NCBI GenBank assembly: GCA_028753945.1
Contig: JAPNXP010000001.1
Location: 13,568,501-13,632,500, forward strand
Source: Hexactinellida sp. DTS-2022
Taxonomy: Eukaryota > Porifera > Hexactinellida
Length of the DNA: 64,000 bases
Direction: 5' to 3'
Numbering within the stretch: position 1 is the stretch's first letter; each line of letters begins with the position of its first letter. Positions 29,826-39,644 of the stretch are shown piece after piece. The notes under the pieces are model-generated. The model searched no databases and had not been told where the DNA came from. It saw only the letters and a program-made list of their open reading frames with translations. A program made the translations under genes and the position numbers.

Positions 29826-30690
29826 TATTAGCCTATTTACATTGAATATATTTGTACTATATTAGCTTATTTACATTGAATATATTTGTTACTATATTAG
29901 CCTATTTACTTTGAATATATTTGTTACTATATTAGCCTATTTACATTGAATATATTTGTACTATATTAGCCTATTTACATTGAATATATTTGTTACTAAT
30001 TAGCCTATTTACATTGAATATATTTGTACTATATTAGCCTATTTACATTGAATATATTTGTACTATATTAGCCTATTTACATTGAATATATTTGTACTAT
30101 ATTAGCCTATTTACATTGAATATATTTGTACTATATTAGCTTATTTACATTGAATATATTTGTTACTATATTAGCCTATTTACTTTGAATATATTTGTTA
30201 CTATATTAGCCTATTTACATTGAATATATTTGTACTATATTAGCCTATTTACATTGAATATATTTGTTACTAATTAGCCTATTTACATTGAATATATTTG
30301 TACTATATTAGCCTATTTACATTGAATATATTTGTACTATATTAGCCTATTTACATTGAATATATTTGTTACTATATTAGCCTATTTACATTGAATATAT
30401 TTGTTACTAATTAGCCTATTTACATTGAATATATTTGTACTATATTAGCCTATTTACATTGAATATATTTGTACTATATTAGCCTATTTACATTGAATAT
30501 ATTTGTTACTATATTAGCCTATTTACATTGAATATATTTGTACTATATTAGCCTATTTTACATTGAATATATTTGTTACTAATTAGCCTATTTACATTGA
30601 ATATATTTGTTACTAATTAGCCTATTTACATTGAATATATTTGTTACTAATTAGCCTATTTACATTGAATATATTTGTACTATATTAGCT
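29826..30690. repeat. 34-bp minisatellite abutting the WDR31-like gene
   Basis: About 25 units of TTAGCCTATTTACATTG + AATATATTTGTACTATA, with a shorter variant containing TTACTAATTAGCC. The variants interleave in a repeated pattern, suggesting higher-order duplication. The last partial unit (ATATTAGCTT) runs directly into the ATG at 30692. Confidence 0.95.
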
Positions 30691-30691
30691 T

Positions 30692-31756
30692 ATGGGTCAA
30701 CAGACCTCGTCCCGATTTCCCGTTGAACATAATCCTATTTTGGAACCTCCTCCTGACACAGAAATTGACACCTCTGAAATTACCACTGAACCTAAATCGA
30801 AACCGAAATCTATTCTAGGATACACGGGACCATTCTTCTCTTCCCTATTCATCCATAATTCCAATAGTATTGTATTAGGTGGGTCGGATGGAAGTTTGTT
30901 TCATTACAAGAATAATAATTCGGGTATCTGTAGTATGAATGGCCACACAAGTGATATAACAAGCCTTGCGTTTGATCCGTCACTTGATCTTATAGCCAGT
31001 GGTTCACGGGATGAATATATATGTCTTTGGAGCACCAAACAAATAGCAGTAGATGAAAACAAACATAGAACATACCCAGTTAATAACTTACACGGACACG
31101 AATTGACTGTAACAGGTCTAACTATACAGGATGGACAACTTTTCTCTGGCTCACGAGATAATACTGTTTGTTTATGGAATATAAACAGTGGCGTTTGTAT
31201 AAACAGATGTTCCATACCACGTAATCTAGTCACCTGTGTTAAATGGATTTCCGGGGAAAACTCTGTATTACAGTCAAGTGAGGATAAACACCTTAGAGTG
31301 TGGGACACTCGGACTATGGATGTTGTACAGAACATGCTACACCCACAGTGCTTATTAACAGCGTGTGATGTTTCACAAGATGGGAACTATTTATACACTT
31401 CGTCACGCGGGCCTGTTGAGAACACCGCGACCGCTACCCAATGGGATCGCAGGGTTAGTGGCATTGTAAGGGAATTCCCGCATTTATCGGATAACCTACA
31501 TACTTGTTTGATTGATAACGAACTCAATTGTCTTATAACTGCTTCTAATGGAGGGTCATTGTATCTATGGGATGTTAAAACCGGTGTTTTGTTATGCGAG
31601 AAGAAACTATACTCCGGTCCTATTTATAGTATCAATAAGGTGTCGGGTACTAATGATATACTGTGCTCTACTCACAAGAGGGGGGTACAGGTAATCACAG
31701 TTAATTCTGGTATTAACTCTTTATACGATATGATAGTTATAAAGACTATACAGTGA
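30692..31756 (+). CDS. WDR31: WDR31-like WD40-repeat protein
   Basis: 354 codons without introns. It starts MGQQTSS, a candidate N-myristoylation signal; human WDR31 starts MGKLQSK. About seven WD40 units run from residue 45 to the end, for example SLAFDPSLDLIASGSRDEYI, CLW, and the diagnostic pair QLFSGSRDNTVCLWNINSG and VLQSSEDKHLRVWDTR, matching WDR31 segments QLCTGSRDNTLLLWDVVTG and ILQTSEDKTLRLWDSR as I recall them. WDR31 is a cilium-linked adaptor that works with ELMOD GTPase-activating proteins in intraflagellar transport. The gene lies on the same strand inside intron 2 of the Calx-beta gene, so it is nested. The lack of introns is compatible with a retrocopy that kept its frame. Length fits the family (human about 367). 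Confidence 0.8.
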   Translation: MGQQTSSRFPVEHNPILEPPPDTEIDTSEITTEPKSKPKSILGYTGPFFSSLFIHNSNSIVLGGSDGSLFHYKNNNSGICSMNGHTSDITSLAFDPSLDLIASGSRDEYICLWSTKQIAVDENKHRTYPVNNLHGHELTVTGLTIQDGQLFSGSRDNTVCLWNINSGVCINRCSIPRNLVTCVKWISGENSVLQSSEDKHLRVWDTRTMDVVQNMLHPQCLLTACDVSQDGNYLYTSSRGPVENTATATQWDRRVSGIVREFPHLSDNLHTCLIDNELNCLITASNGGSLYLWDVKTGVLLCEKKLYSGPIYSINKVSGTNDILCSTHKRGVQVITVNSGINSLYDMIVIKTIQ

Positions 31757-32172
31757 TAGGATTAAATTATTTGTATCTCTTATTAAATACTTGTTTTATA
31801 TTTATTTTTATTATATTGGTGGTATGGGAAAATATCGAAATTTTCAAGCCAAAGTAGTTTGTATTTCGAATTTTCGATATATTGTATGTACATCCTAAAT
31901 ACACAAAAAGTAATAAACATTACAAACAAACACATAAATATTACAGATAATCACAGTTAATTCTGGTATTAACTCTTTATACGATATGATAGTTATAAAG
32001 ACTATACAGTGATAGGATTAAATTATTTGTATCTCTTATTAAATACGTATTTTATATTTATCTTATATTATATTGGTTGGTATGGGAAAATATCGAAATT
32101 TTCAGACCAAAATAATTTGTATTTTGATATATTGTTTGTGCATCCTATAGAAACAAAACTAATAAACAAACG
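31690..32172. repeat. tandem duplication of the WDR31-like gene's 3' end
   Basis: 31690-31900 (last about 22 codons, stop and 3'UTR) is repeated at 31946-32156 with few differences, period about 256 bases. The second copy starts inside the coding end and lacks the rest of the gene. Confidence 0.85.
31912..31917 (+). promoter_or_regulatory. candidate polyadenylation signal of the WDR31-like gene
   Basis: AATAAA 156 bases after the stop codon. An ATTAAA at 31761 is a closer alternative. Confidence 0.4.
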
Positions 32173-32228
32173 AACACAAATATGCAAATTAATGACAAAC
32201 TAGCAACAGGTTTAATAATATAAATATA

Positions 32229-32330
32229 CAGTTGACTCCTCTTAATAGAGTCATCTCGGAACCAGGTCGTTTTGACCCGATTAAGCGGAGAAATATATTA
32301 ACCGGTGGCTCTATTAAGCGGAGTATACTG
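32229..32330. mobile_element. MITE M3, short form
   Basis: CAGTTGACTCCTCTTAATAG to AAGCGGAGTATACTG, 102 bp, TA flanks. Confidence 0.85.
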
Positions 32331-32418
32331 TAGTTGATAAACTTGTATCGTTCTAAATTTATTTTTCCAACAGTAATTCTTAATAGATAATTTTCTGTTT
32401 TATTTTCAATATTTTGTT

Positions 32419-32643
32419 TATATCGTCACAGGTCTAATTTTACATTTTCTGATACCTCACAATATTTATACATTTGTATTGTGTTCTAGGACATAAAAAA
32501 AACAATCGGTAGAATGTAGCCAGGTTATTTAATACAAACGCCGATGATCGGTGGATAAGTAAACTATTTATTTATTTCGTCATAGGTCTAATTTTACATT
32601 TTATGACACCACAATATTTATACATTTGTATTGTGATCTAGGA
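32419..32643. repeat. duplicated branch-point/acceptor segment before exon 3
   Basis: 32424-32494 and 32577-32643 are near-identical (TCTAATTTTACATTTT, ACATTTGTATTGTG, then TTCTAGGAC or ATCTAGGAC). Between them lies a piece of the palindromic repeat (AACAATCGGTAGAA to CGATGATCGGTGGATAAG). The upstream copy is a decoy acceptor that runs into repeat sequence. Confidence 0.85.
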
Positions 32644-32975
32644 CTGCTCTTGGAAGTGATATAGGCTCACGTAACTCTATAAACATAACTATTCCCCTGA
32701 ATGACGAGCCTTATGGTATAGTCAGTTTCTCTCTTCCGTCCCTTAATGCGGCCAAGCCAGAGCCGCTAACTGATACAGATATCAACCCAATTCTTGTGGT
32801 AGAAAGGGTTGGGACATTTGGAACTGTTAATGTGAATTGGAGGTTTATTGGTGACGTTAGTGGGGATTTCCTGGTGTCACAGGGTGTGGTTACATTTGGA
32901 GAGCAAATCGGTTCTGTTAATCTGGAACTAACACCTGTTAGAGATGATATACTGGAACCTAATGAAGTATTCCAG
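32642..32975 (+). CDS. Calx-beta gene, exon 3
   Basis: The acceptor ATCTAG|G starts with the single base that completes the arginine codon split at the end of exon 2. The joined protein continues FVFVLR/TALGSDIGSRNS, then INITIPLNDEPYGIVSFSL closes the first Calx-beta repeat in the style of ADGRV1 (repeats of ND.PYG..F). A second repeat follows with VVERVGTFGTVNVNWRF, VVTFGEQIGSVNLELTP and the acidic turn DDILEPNEVFQ. It ends at CAG|GTTAGT (32976), phase 0. An M1 MITE begins 16 bases after the exon. Confidence 0.85.
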
Positions 32976-32990
32976 GTTAGTTATTAGATA

Positions 32991-33182
32991 CAGTGGAACC
33001 TCGTTAATACGAACACCAACGGACGGTAAATTTGTTCGATTTCCCGGAGTTCGTATTAACCTGAGTAATACCCATTGAATAGCCATTGTAGGGACCTGAT
33101 TTTGTGGAACTGTTTATTCGTCTTATCCGGAAATTCGTATTAAATGTGTTCGTACTAAGTAAGTACTAACGAGGTTCTACTG
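32991..33182. mobile_element. MITE M1 just downstream of exon 3
   Basis: CAGTGGAACCTCGTTAATAC to ACGAGGTTCTACTG, flanked by TA. The paralogous block at 34488-34541 lacks it and has a single TA, giving an empty site. Confidence 0.9.
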
Positions 33183-33234
33183 TAGTACACATATGCACAT
33201 ACAACAAGTTATTTATTTTATGTGGCCTTAGTCG

Positions 33235-34362
33235 CATTACATTACAGTAGAACCTCGTTAAAATACGTACATTACAGTAGAACCTCGTTAAAATACGTAC
33301 ATTACAGTAGAACCGCGTTAAAATACATACATTACAGTAGAACCTCGTTAAAATACGTACATTACAGTAGAACCTCGTTAAAATACGTACATTACAGTAG
33401 AACCGCGTTAAAATACATACATTACAATAGAACCTCGTTAAAATACATACATTACAGTAGAACCTCGTTAAAATACATACATTATAGTAGAACCTCGTTA
33501 AAATACGTACATTACAGTAGAACCTCGTTAAAATACGTACATTATAGTAGAACCTCGTTAAAATACGTACATACAGTAGAACCTCGTTAAAATACATACA
33601 TTACAGTAGAACCTCGTTAAAATACGTACATTACAGTAGAACCTCGTTAAAATACATACATTACAGTAGAACCTCGTTAAAATACGTACATTATAGTAGA
33701 ACCTCGTTAAAATACGTACATACAGTAGAACCTCGTTAAAATACATACACTACAGTAGAACCTCGTTAAAATACATACATTACAGTAGAACCTCGTTAAA
33801 ATACGTACATTACAGGAGAACATCGTTAAAATACATACATTACAGGAGAACATCGTTAAAATACATACATTACAGTAGAACCTCGTTAAAATACGTACAT
33901 TACAGTAGAACCTCGTTAAAATACATACATTACAGTGGAACCTCGTTAAAATACGTACATTACAGGAGAACATCGTTAAATACGTACATTACAGTAGAAC
34001 CTCGTTAAATACATACATTACAGTAGAACCTCGTTAAAATACATACATTATAGTAGAACCTCGTTAAAATACGTACATTACAGCAGAACCTCGTTAAAAT
34101 ACGTACATTACAGCAGAACCTCGTTAAAATACGTACATTACAGCAGAACCTCGTTAAAATACGTACATTACAGTAGAACCTCGTTAAAATACGTACATAC
34201 AGTAGAACCTCGTTAAAATACGTACAATACAATAGAACCTCGTTAAATACGTACATTACTGTAGAACCTCGTTAAAATACATACATTACAGTAGAACCTC
34301 GTTAAAATACATACATTACAGTAGAACCTCGTTAAAATACGTACATTACAGTAGAACCTAAT
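33235..34362. repeat. 30-bp satellite made of the M1 terminus
   Basis: About 37 tandem units, each containing ACAGTAGAACCTCGTTAAAA then TACGTACATT or TACATACATT. CAGTAGAACCTCGTTA equals the M1 TIR. The period is exactly 30 over long runs, with scattered point changes (GCAGAACC, GGAGAACATC, ATAGTAGAACC). Confidence 0.95.
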
Positions 34363-34541
34363 GAAGATTCCAGGCTAGTTATTAGACTAGTAACAGCCGT
34401 ATTCACTAAGAACTTAAGCACTAAGTTCGAACTTAATTAATTTCGAAATTTATCCGTATTCCCGAAGAGTAAGTTACTTAAATTACTTAGTTATTAGATA
34501 GTACACATACAACAAGTTATTTATTTTATGTGGCCTTAGTA
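34350..34541. repeat. duplicate of the exon 3 end and following intron
   Basis: 34350-34384 copies the last about 21 coding bases of exon 3 and its donor region (GAACCTAATGAAGATTCCAG), with one base lost and GT changed to GC. 34488-34541 copies the intron sequence on both sides of the M1 at 32991 (TTATTAGATAGTACACATAC, TTTATGTGGCCTTAG). Confidence 0.85.
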
Positions 34542-34547
34542 CAGGCA

Positions 34548-34912
34548 TGGGCTTAAGCCCATTTTTGAGAGGGCTTAAATCCGGACTTAAGTCCTCCTTT
34601 GATAAAAGGGCTTAAGCCCGGACTTGGACTTAAGCCCTTATCACGGGCGTTGCACGGCTCTGAAAAATCTCCGGCCAAACAGTTAAAATTGTCCGGCCAA
34701 AACCGGACCGTCCTATATAATATAGTAGAAAAAATGAAAACTGGTCCGGCCATGGCCGGACCAGCCGGACCGCATGCTACGCCTATGCTTATAGATGAGC
34801 TTCAAGCCCTTTCAAGGCACTTATCAATAAAATACGGTATGGATTTCTAAATAATTAGAGTAAAGACTTAGGTCTGGGCTTAAGCCCTTCTGAAAGGGCT
34901 TGATTCCATGTA
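34548..34912. mobile_element. GGGCTTAAGCCC-rich element with nested insert
   Basis: The ends are CATGGGCTTAAGCCC and GGGCTTGATTCCATG, with repeated GGGCTTAAGCC inside. At about 34641-34787 a nested unit with inverted ends CACGGGCGTTGCACG and (complement) CATAGGCGTAGCATG carries TCCGGCC repeats. Confidence 0.55.
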
Positions 34913-35089
34913 TTGGCCTTACATTACAGTAGAACCGAATATTCGTTTCAGCTTAGTCATTAGTATCGGAACTATAGACTAGTCAGTTCCTATTTAAGTT
35001 ACATACGGTTTGTTACATTTCGATTCGAATATACGAATATTCGTTTCACCACTAGTAAATACTTCATTAGTGTCGGATTAATGGAACTA

Positions 35090-35269
35090 CAGTAGAACTT
35101 CGTTAGTACGAACACCAGGGGACCATTAAAATGCGTTCGCTTTATCCGGAATTCGTATTAACGAACGTCATTTGTATTGAAAAGGCTTTGAGGGGGACTG
35201 AAATAGTATTCGTATTATTTTAAACCGAAATTTCGTATAAACCGTGTTCGTATTAACGAGGTTCTACTG
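35090..35269. mobile_element. MITE M1
   Basis: CAGTAGAACTTCGTTAGTAC to TAACGAGGTTCTACTG, TA at the left. Confidence 0.85.
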
Positions 35270-35344
35270 TGTATATTGTTTCACCACATTACATTACAGT
35301 CTGTTCTCTCTAATAGACTACTTTTTCACTTGTCCAAATCAACT

Positions 35345-35527
35345 ACAGTAGAACTCGTTAATACGAACACCAACGGACGGTAAAAATTTGTTCGCTTTAT
35401 CGGAGTTCGTATTAACCGGCGTAATACCCATTTAATAGACATTGTAGGGACCAGATTTTGTAGAAATATTTGTTCGTCTTATCCGGAAATTCGTATTAAC
35501 CGTGTTCGTACTAACGAGGTTATACTG
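35345..35527. mobile_element. MITE M1
   Basis: CAGTAGAACTCGTTAATACG to CTAACGAGGTTATACTG, TA at the left. Confidence 0.8.
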
Positions 35528-35644
35528 TTTTTATATATCTGTAATAGTCCATGTTCTCTAATAATCCACTTTGGGCCAATTTCCCACTGGTGGACTCCTA
35601 TTTAAGTTCCATGTATAGAGATGATCACGGTTTGCTCCTATTAG

Positions 35645-35909
35645 GTTGAGCTATACTCTGTCGACGGTGGTGCGAGACTTTCCGCCACTAACACTCTTGC
35701 TAGCTTAACACTTACACAGAACGACATTCCAGTATACCTCTCCTGTAACCAGACTAGTGTACAGGAATCATCTGGTTCTATATCTTGTGACGTAACAAGA
35801 GGATTAGATTCTAATGGAAACTCTGTTGGTACATTTCCTCATGAATCCACACTTACTATATCAACTCAGGCAATATCTGCTACTAGCCAATTGGATTATC
35901 TGGCTATCA
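35645..35909 (+). CDS. Calx-beta gene, exon 4
   Basis: The acceptor TTGCTCCTATTAG (to 35644) opens in phase 0, matching exon 3: EVFQ continues VELYSVDGGARLSATNTLAS and LTLTQNDIPVYLSC, the closing strand of repeat 2. A third repeat starts with SVQESSGSISCDVTRG. It ends in the middle of the repeat at LDYLAI plus one base, donor GTAAGT at 35910, phase 1. Two cysteines (in LSCNQ and ISCDV) could form a disulfide, consistent with an extracellular position. Confidence 0.85.
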
Positions 35910-35927
35910 GTAAGTTTATAGCTTAGT

Positions 35928-36150
35928 TCCTTTGTTTGTTTGTTTGTTTGTTTGTTTGCTTGTTTGATTGTTTTTTTTTTTGAATGTTTGTTTGTTTGTT
36001 TGTTTGTTTGTTTGTTTGTTTGTTTGTTTGTTTTTTTGAATGTTTTTTTTCTTTTTTTTTTTGTTTGTTTGTTTTTTTGAATGTTTTTTTGAATGTTTAC
36101 ATATATTAGTTCCATATCTTAGCTCCTTTGTTTATTTGTTTTGTTTATTT
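35928..36150. repeat. (TTTG)n tract after exon 4
   Basis: TTTG repeats with T-rich interruptions (GAATGTTTTTT) beginning about 18 bases after the donor. They are complementary to the AAAC tract after exon 2. Confidence 0.9.
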
Positions 36151-36229
36151 AACAAATGAATTGTTGTCCCATAGAGAGCTTTCAGTGTTTTTAATATTAC
36201 AGCTTTCTTTATTAGTTTGTTTTCTGTAT

Positions 36230-36595
36230 ATATCAGTCCAGAATTACGCTCCTAATCAGTGTATTATACAGCCATTTGTAAATACGCTCCTAATCAGTGT
36301 ATTATACAGCCATTTGTAAATACGCTCCTAATCAGTGTATTATACAGCCATTTGTAATTACGCTCCTAATCAGTGTATTATACAGCCATTTGTAAATACG
36401 CTCCTAATCAGTGTATTATACAGCCATTGTAAATACGCTCCTAATCCTGGTCTGATCCAATTTTCATACGCCTAAATTACAAATTAATGTTACGGTATAG
36501 GAGAGGACTCCTAAATTTTCGCGCTCCTAAATTCAAATATTCCAAAATCATGCTCAAAAGGAGCGTCTCGCGCTCCTGGATAATTCCTTGCAGTC
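36230..36595. repeat. E1 with a 38-bp terminal tandem array
   Basis: CAGTGTATTATACAGCC starts at 36258, 36295/6, 36333, 36371 and 36409, about a 38-base period. The rest of E1 follows, ending AGGAGCGTCTCGCGCTCC and TGGATAATTC. Confidence 0.85.
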
Positions 36596-36872
36596 ACTTT
36601 ATTCGTAATTGAGTCCATTAGTTGCCTAACGTGATGTGATATGTAGAAGCCAGTTCGCTATACCTTATTATGTATTCTATTATGTTCCAATTCCGTTCTA
36701 TTAACTGAATCTACTTTTAATTAACACCAGATGTTTAAATTCTTACGTATTTTGTCCAATCATTTATCTGTTTGCTAATTGCACATTCTATATGCTAGTT
36801 ATCTTATGTCGTCATATGGACACTGGATATTGCCTGATTCCAATCTGTTCACAGTGCAATATTAGTATAATA

Positions 36873-37015
36873 CAGTAGATGTCGGATATAAGAACATTAT
36901 GTTGGAAAACGGTTGCCATATACCCTGTATAATTTATGTCGGTTATAAGAACATGTCGGTTATAAGCACTTCAAGTGCAGTTCCCGACGATGTGCTTTAT
37001 AACCGGCATCCACTG
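36873..37015. mobile_element. MITE M5
   Basis: CAGTAGATGTCGGATATAAG to AACCGGCATCCACTG, TA flanks. An internal GAACATGTCGGTTATAAGCA step is duplicated. Confidence 0.8.
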
Positions 37016-37120
37016 TATCTATAACAGGATGCCTAATTCGTACTTATTCATTAGCACATATTGAGTAACTTATACTATATACCCAGAAGTTTGTCCCGAT
37101 TAACTTAAAAGTTTAATATA

Positions 37121-37410
37121 CAGTCGACTCCGCTTAATAGAGCCACCGGATAATAGATTTCACTGCTTAATCCAGTCAAGATTTCATAGGATTTATAGGA
37201 CGAAATACATTTTGGCTTAAAATGTTTTCGGTTAATAGATTACATTGAATCGATTAAGCGAGAAATATATTAACCGAAAATATTTTAAGACAAACTGTGT
37301 CATTCCGTCATATAAATCCTGTGAAATTTTGACCCGATTAATACGAACACCAGGGGACCGTCGAAATCTGTTCGTATTATCCGGAATTCGTATTAACTGG
37401 GTCACAGTAT
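37121..37410. mobile_element. M3 left part fused to M1 sequence
   Basis: Starts CAGTCGACTCCGCTTAATAG. At about 37343, after TTTTGACCCGATTAA, it switches to TACGAACACCAGGGGACCG (M1). No M3 right end. Confidence 0.65.
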
Positions 37411-37584
37411 CTGTATAGGCTAGGGGAATTCAACCTTGTATTCCTAACTGATAATTATTTCTCCTTATCCGTGTTCCTAATAACGAGAATCTATCGAATA
37501 CTTACAAGTTACAACAGTGCACATAATTGGTACTTTTTCAAGTCACAACTCCATTGAGAGTAACAACACAATTAATGGACATAA

Positions 37585-37758
37585 CAGTAGAACCTCGTTA
37601 GTACGAACACCAGGGGACCGTCAAAATGCGTTCGCTTTTTCCTGAATTCGTATTAACAAATATAATTTGTATTGAAAAGGCTTTAAAGGGGACTGAAATA
37701 GTGTTCGTATTAACCGGAATTTCATATTAACTGTGTTCGTACTAACGAGGTTCTACTG
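37585..37758. mobile_element. MITE M1
   Basis: CAGTAGAACCTCGTTAGTAC to TAACGAGGTTCTACTG, AA at the left and TA at the right. Confidence 0.85.
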
Positions 37759-37967
37759 TAGTTTGCTTTCAAATTCGGTTAGTTCCTATAGATGATACCT
37801 CTCGTATTAACGAACACATCTTTATAGGAACTATTTAGGTTTAATGGGTGTTCCATATATATACGTTTCACTGTACAGTCTATTTGTATTTATATAGAAC
37901 AGAATGTACACTCACTTTTGCTTTATTGGTTTATACAGTCTGTCCTAATTAACTGGAAATCATTATA

Positions 37968-38331
37968 CAGTAGAACTCGGTTAGTACGTACTTTGGTATA
38001 GTACGTACTAACTTGTATAAACAAAGTTTGTCAATTTATATGTATCTCTATATAGTGTCAACTCGGTTAGTACGAACACTTGGATAATGCATACTAATTT
38101 TTCTCTCCCGAAGGGGTAAGTACAAAAGAATTATCCAGGAACGCGAGACGCTCCTTTTGGAGCATCATTTTGGGAAAATTGAATTTAGGAGCGCGAAAAT
38201 TTGGAATCCTTTCCTATACTGTAAACATTAATTTGTGATTTAGGCGTATGAAAATTGGATCAGACCAGGATTAGGAGCGTATTTACAAATGTCTGTATAA
38301 TACACTGGTACGTACTAACCGAGTTCTACTG
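37968..38331. mobile_element. MITE M11 with E1 inserted
   Basis: CAGTAGAACTCGGTTAGTAC to CTAACCGAGTTCTACTG, TA flanks. The middle is occupied by the E1 copy at 38113-38308. Confidence 0.7.
38113..38308. repeat. E1 inside M11
   Basis: AATTATCCAGGAACGCGAGA to AATGTCTGTATAATACACTG, inverted relative to 25560. Confidence 0.75.
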
Positions 38332-38336
38332 TATAC

Positions 38337-38835
38337 AGTCAGGTTCTTTTATTATGAACACAAGCTGCTCGTCCGCGCTACGCGCGTTCTTACAACTTGC
38401 ACTCGGGCCTGCGGCCCTCGCTTGTATTCATGGCAAATACCTTTTCAAATGTTATGCCAGTTGTATTTAAATAATGTGGAGTGTAACGGAAATTTAACGA
38501 AAATTATACATCCCTTTCCTTACTTCAAGTTTTTTGCCATTTTGGAATAAAAAGTACGATCTGTGACATTCGTAATCCTTCTCCCCCCTCGAAAGCGTTA
38601 CGTAACGTTCGAAGGCCTCATACGCAGGTTAATTATAATACGGGAAATCATTTAGGAATTATAATAGCTGGCCGCTAACCTATGTACAAATGACAGTTGT
38701 ATAGAGCAACCTTTAGAAGATTCTACTTTACAGTATGTAGTGGCCCCCTAAGCAGTATATTTAAGCTGATCGACCGCGCTACGCGCGTTCTCACAACTTA
38801 TTCTCGAGCCTTCGGCCCTCGCGTGAATTTACAAC
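38337..38835. repeat. GC-hairpin repeat, two copies, after an M4 left end
   Basis: The M4 start (CAGTCAGGTTCTTTTATTAT, 38337) breaks off into copy A (38367-38420). Copy B is at 38767-38822. Each has CGCGC-TAC-GCGCG (38374-38386 and 38775-38787) and, after about 18 bases, a second hairpin GGGCC-TGC-GGCCC or GAGCC-TTC-GGCCC. At 38596-38632 lies a third motif, GCGTTACGTAACGTTCGAAG + GCCTCATAC, whose inverted copy is at 53258-53283. Confidence 0.7.
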
Positions 38836-39415
38836 AATTATGATTCCTTAATTAGATAAGACAAATTTGTTACATCAGGAAGAAAGTAAACAGCTCAAAC
38901 TTTTAGACTAAATCATAATAATATATGCTCATGAGCCTCGGTAAATTAATACGTTAATTCTTGCTAAAAAACTCATTGATACTAAAATTATTCTTAACTG
39001 ACAAATATATATTTTTTCGGGTTTATGAGTAGCAAATCTGAAATCAAATTGATTAATTAATCAAAAGTTTGGAAATGAAGATTTTATAAGGTGGAATGAA
39101 AGGTTTTAGTTTAACTTTTACTAAATAGACTATTTATGCGATTAATGGGACTATTAAAGTACTAACTTATAGGGTAAAATTTATTGGTCAAATGTATTGA
39201 CCCAGAATTATTTGTATTTATTTTTTCAGCCAATTAAATTGCAGTCTCAGTTAGGCTCTCTATAATGCATTCTTAACAGCTGATAGTTTTGTCACCTTTT
39301 GAGAGGGAAGATATGAATATTTTTCTTAGATATTAGAACTTGTTCCTAGAAACATTATTTCCCACCCCCCTGCCAAATTTCAAGCCTGTAGCTCTTACCA
39401 GTTCCTCAATCAATT
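38836..39415. other. intronic AT-rich spacer, nothing recognised
   Basis: No frame, TIR or tandem structure stood out. Confidence 0.45.
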
Positions 39416-39419
39416 CTGA

Positions 39420-39638
39420 ACAAACAAACAAACAAACAAAAAAAAAATCATTGTGATTTAATATATAAGATTCAAGGGAACATAATTGTGTTCATAATAG
39501 AGAGACTTCATAATAAGCGAACTCAACTTAATACAAACCCTATGTAAGTTATTAAATTGGGACCATAGGGCTTGTTCATAATAAAAATCTTTATATTTAA
39601 GCAGACGAAATCTTGTTCATAATAAGCAGACCTGACTG
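39420..39638. mobile_element. MITE M4 missing its left end
   Basis: M4 type: TIR CAGTCAGGTCTGCTTATTAT, TA flanks, about 190 bp, internal GTTCATAATARAGAG and AATAAGCGAACTC words. Here a CAAA/A run (39420-39450) replaces the left terminus. Confidence 0.7.
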
Positions 39639-39644
39639 TAATAC

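Noticed and set aside
33166-34256. Repetitive protein frames (RILTRFYCN, YSRTSLKYVH)
   Set aside because: A 30-base repeat keeps frames open in several phases on both strands. No independent coding evidence.
33235-34362. CRISPR-like array of 30-bp repeats
   Set aside because: The units are directly tandem with no unique spacers, and the unit is a MITE terminus in a eukaryotic intron.
34599-34850. 83-codon plus-strand frame
   Set aside because: Inside the GGGCTTAAGCCC element and its nested insert. No protein family resemblance.
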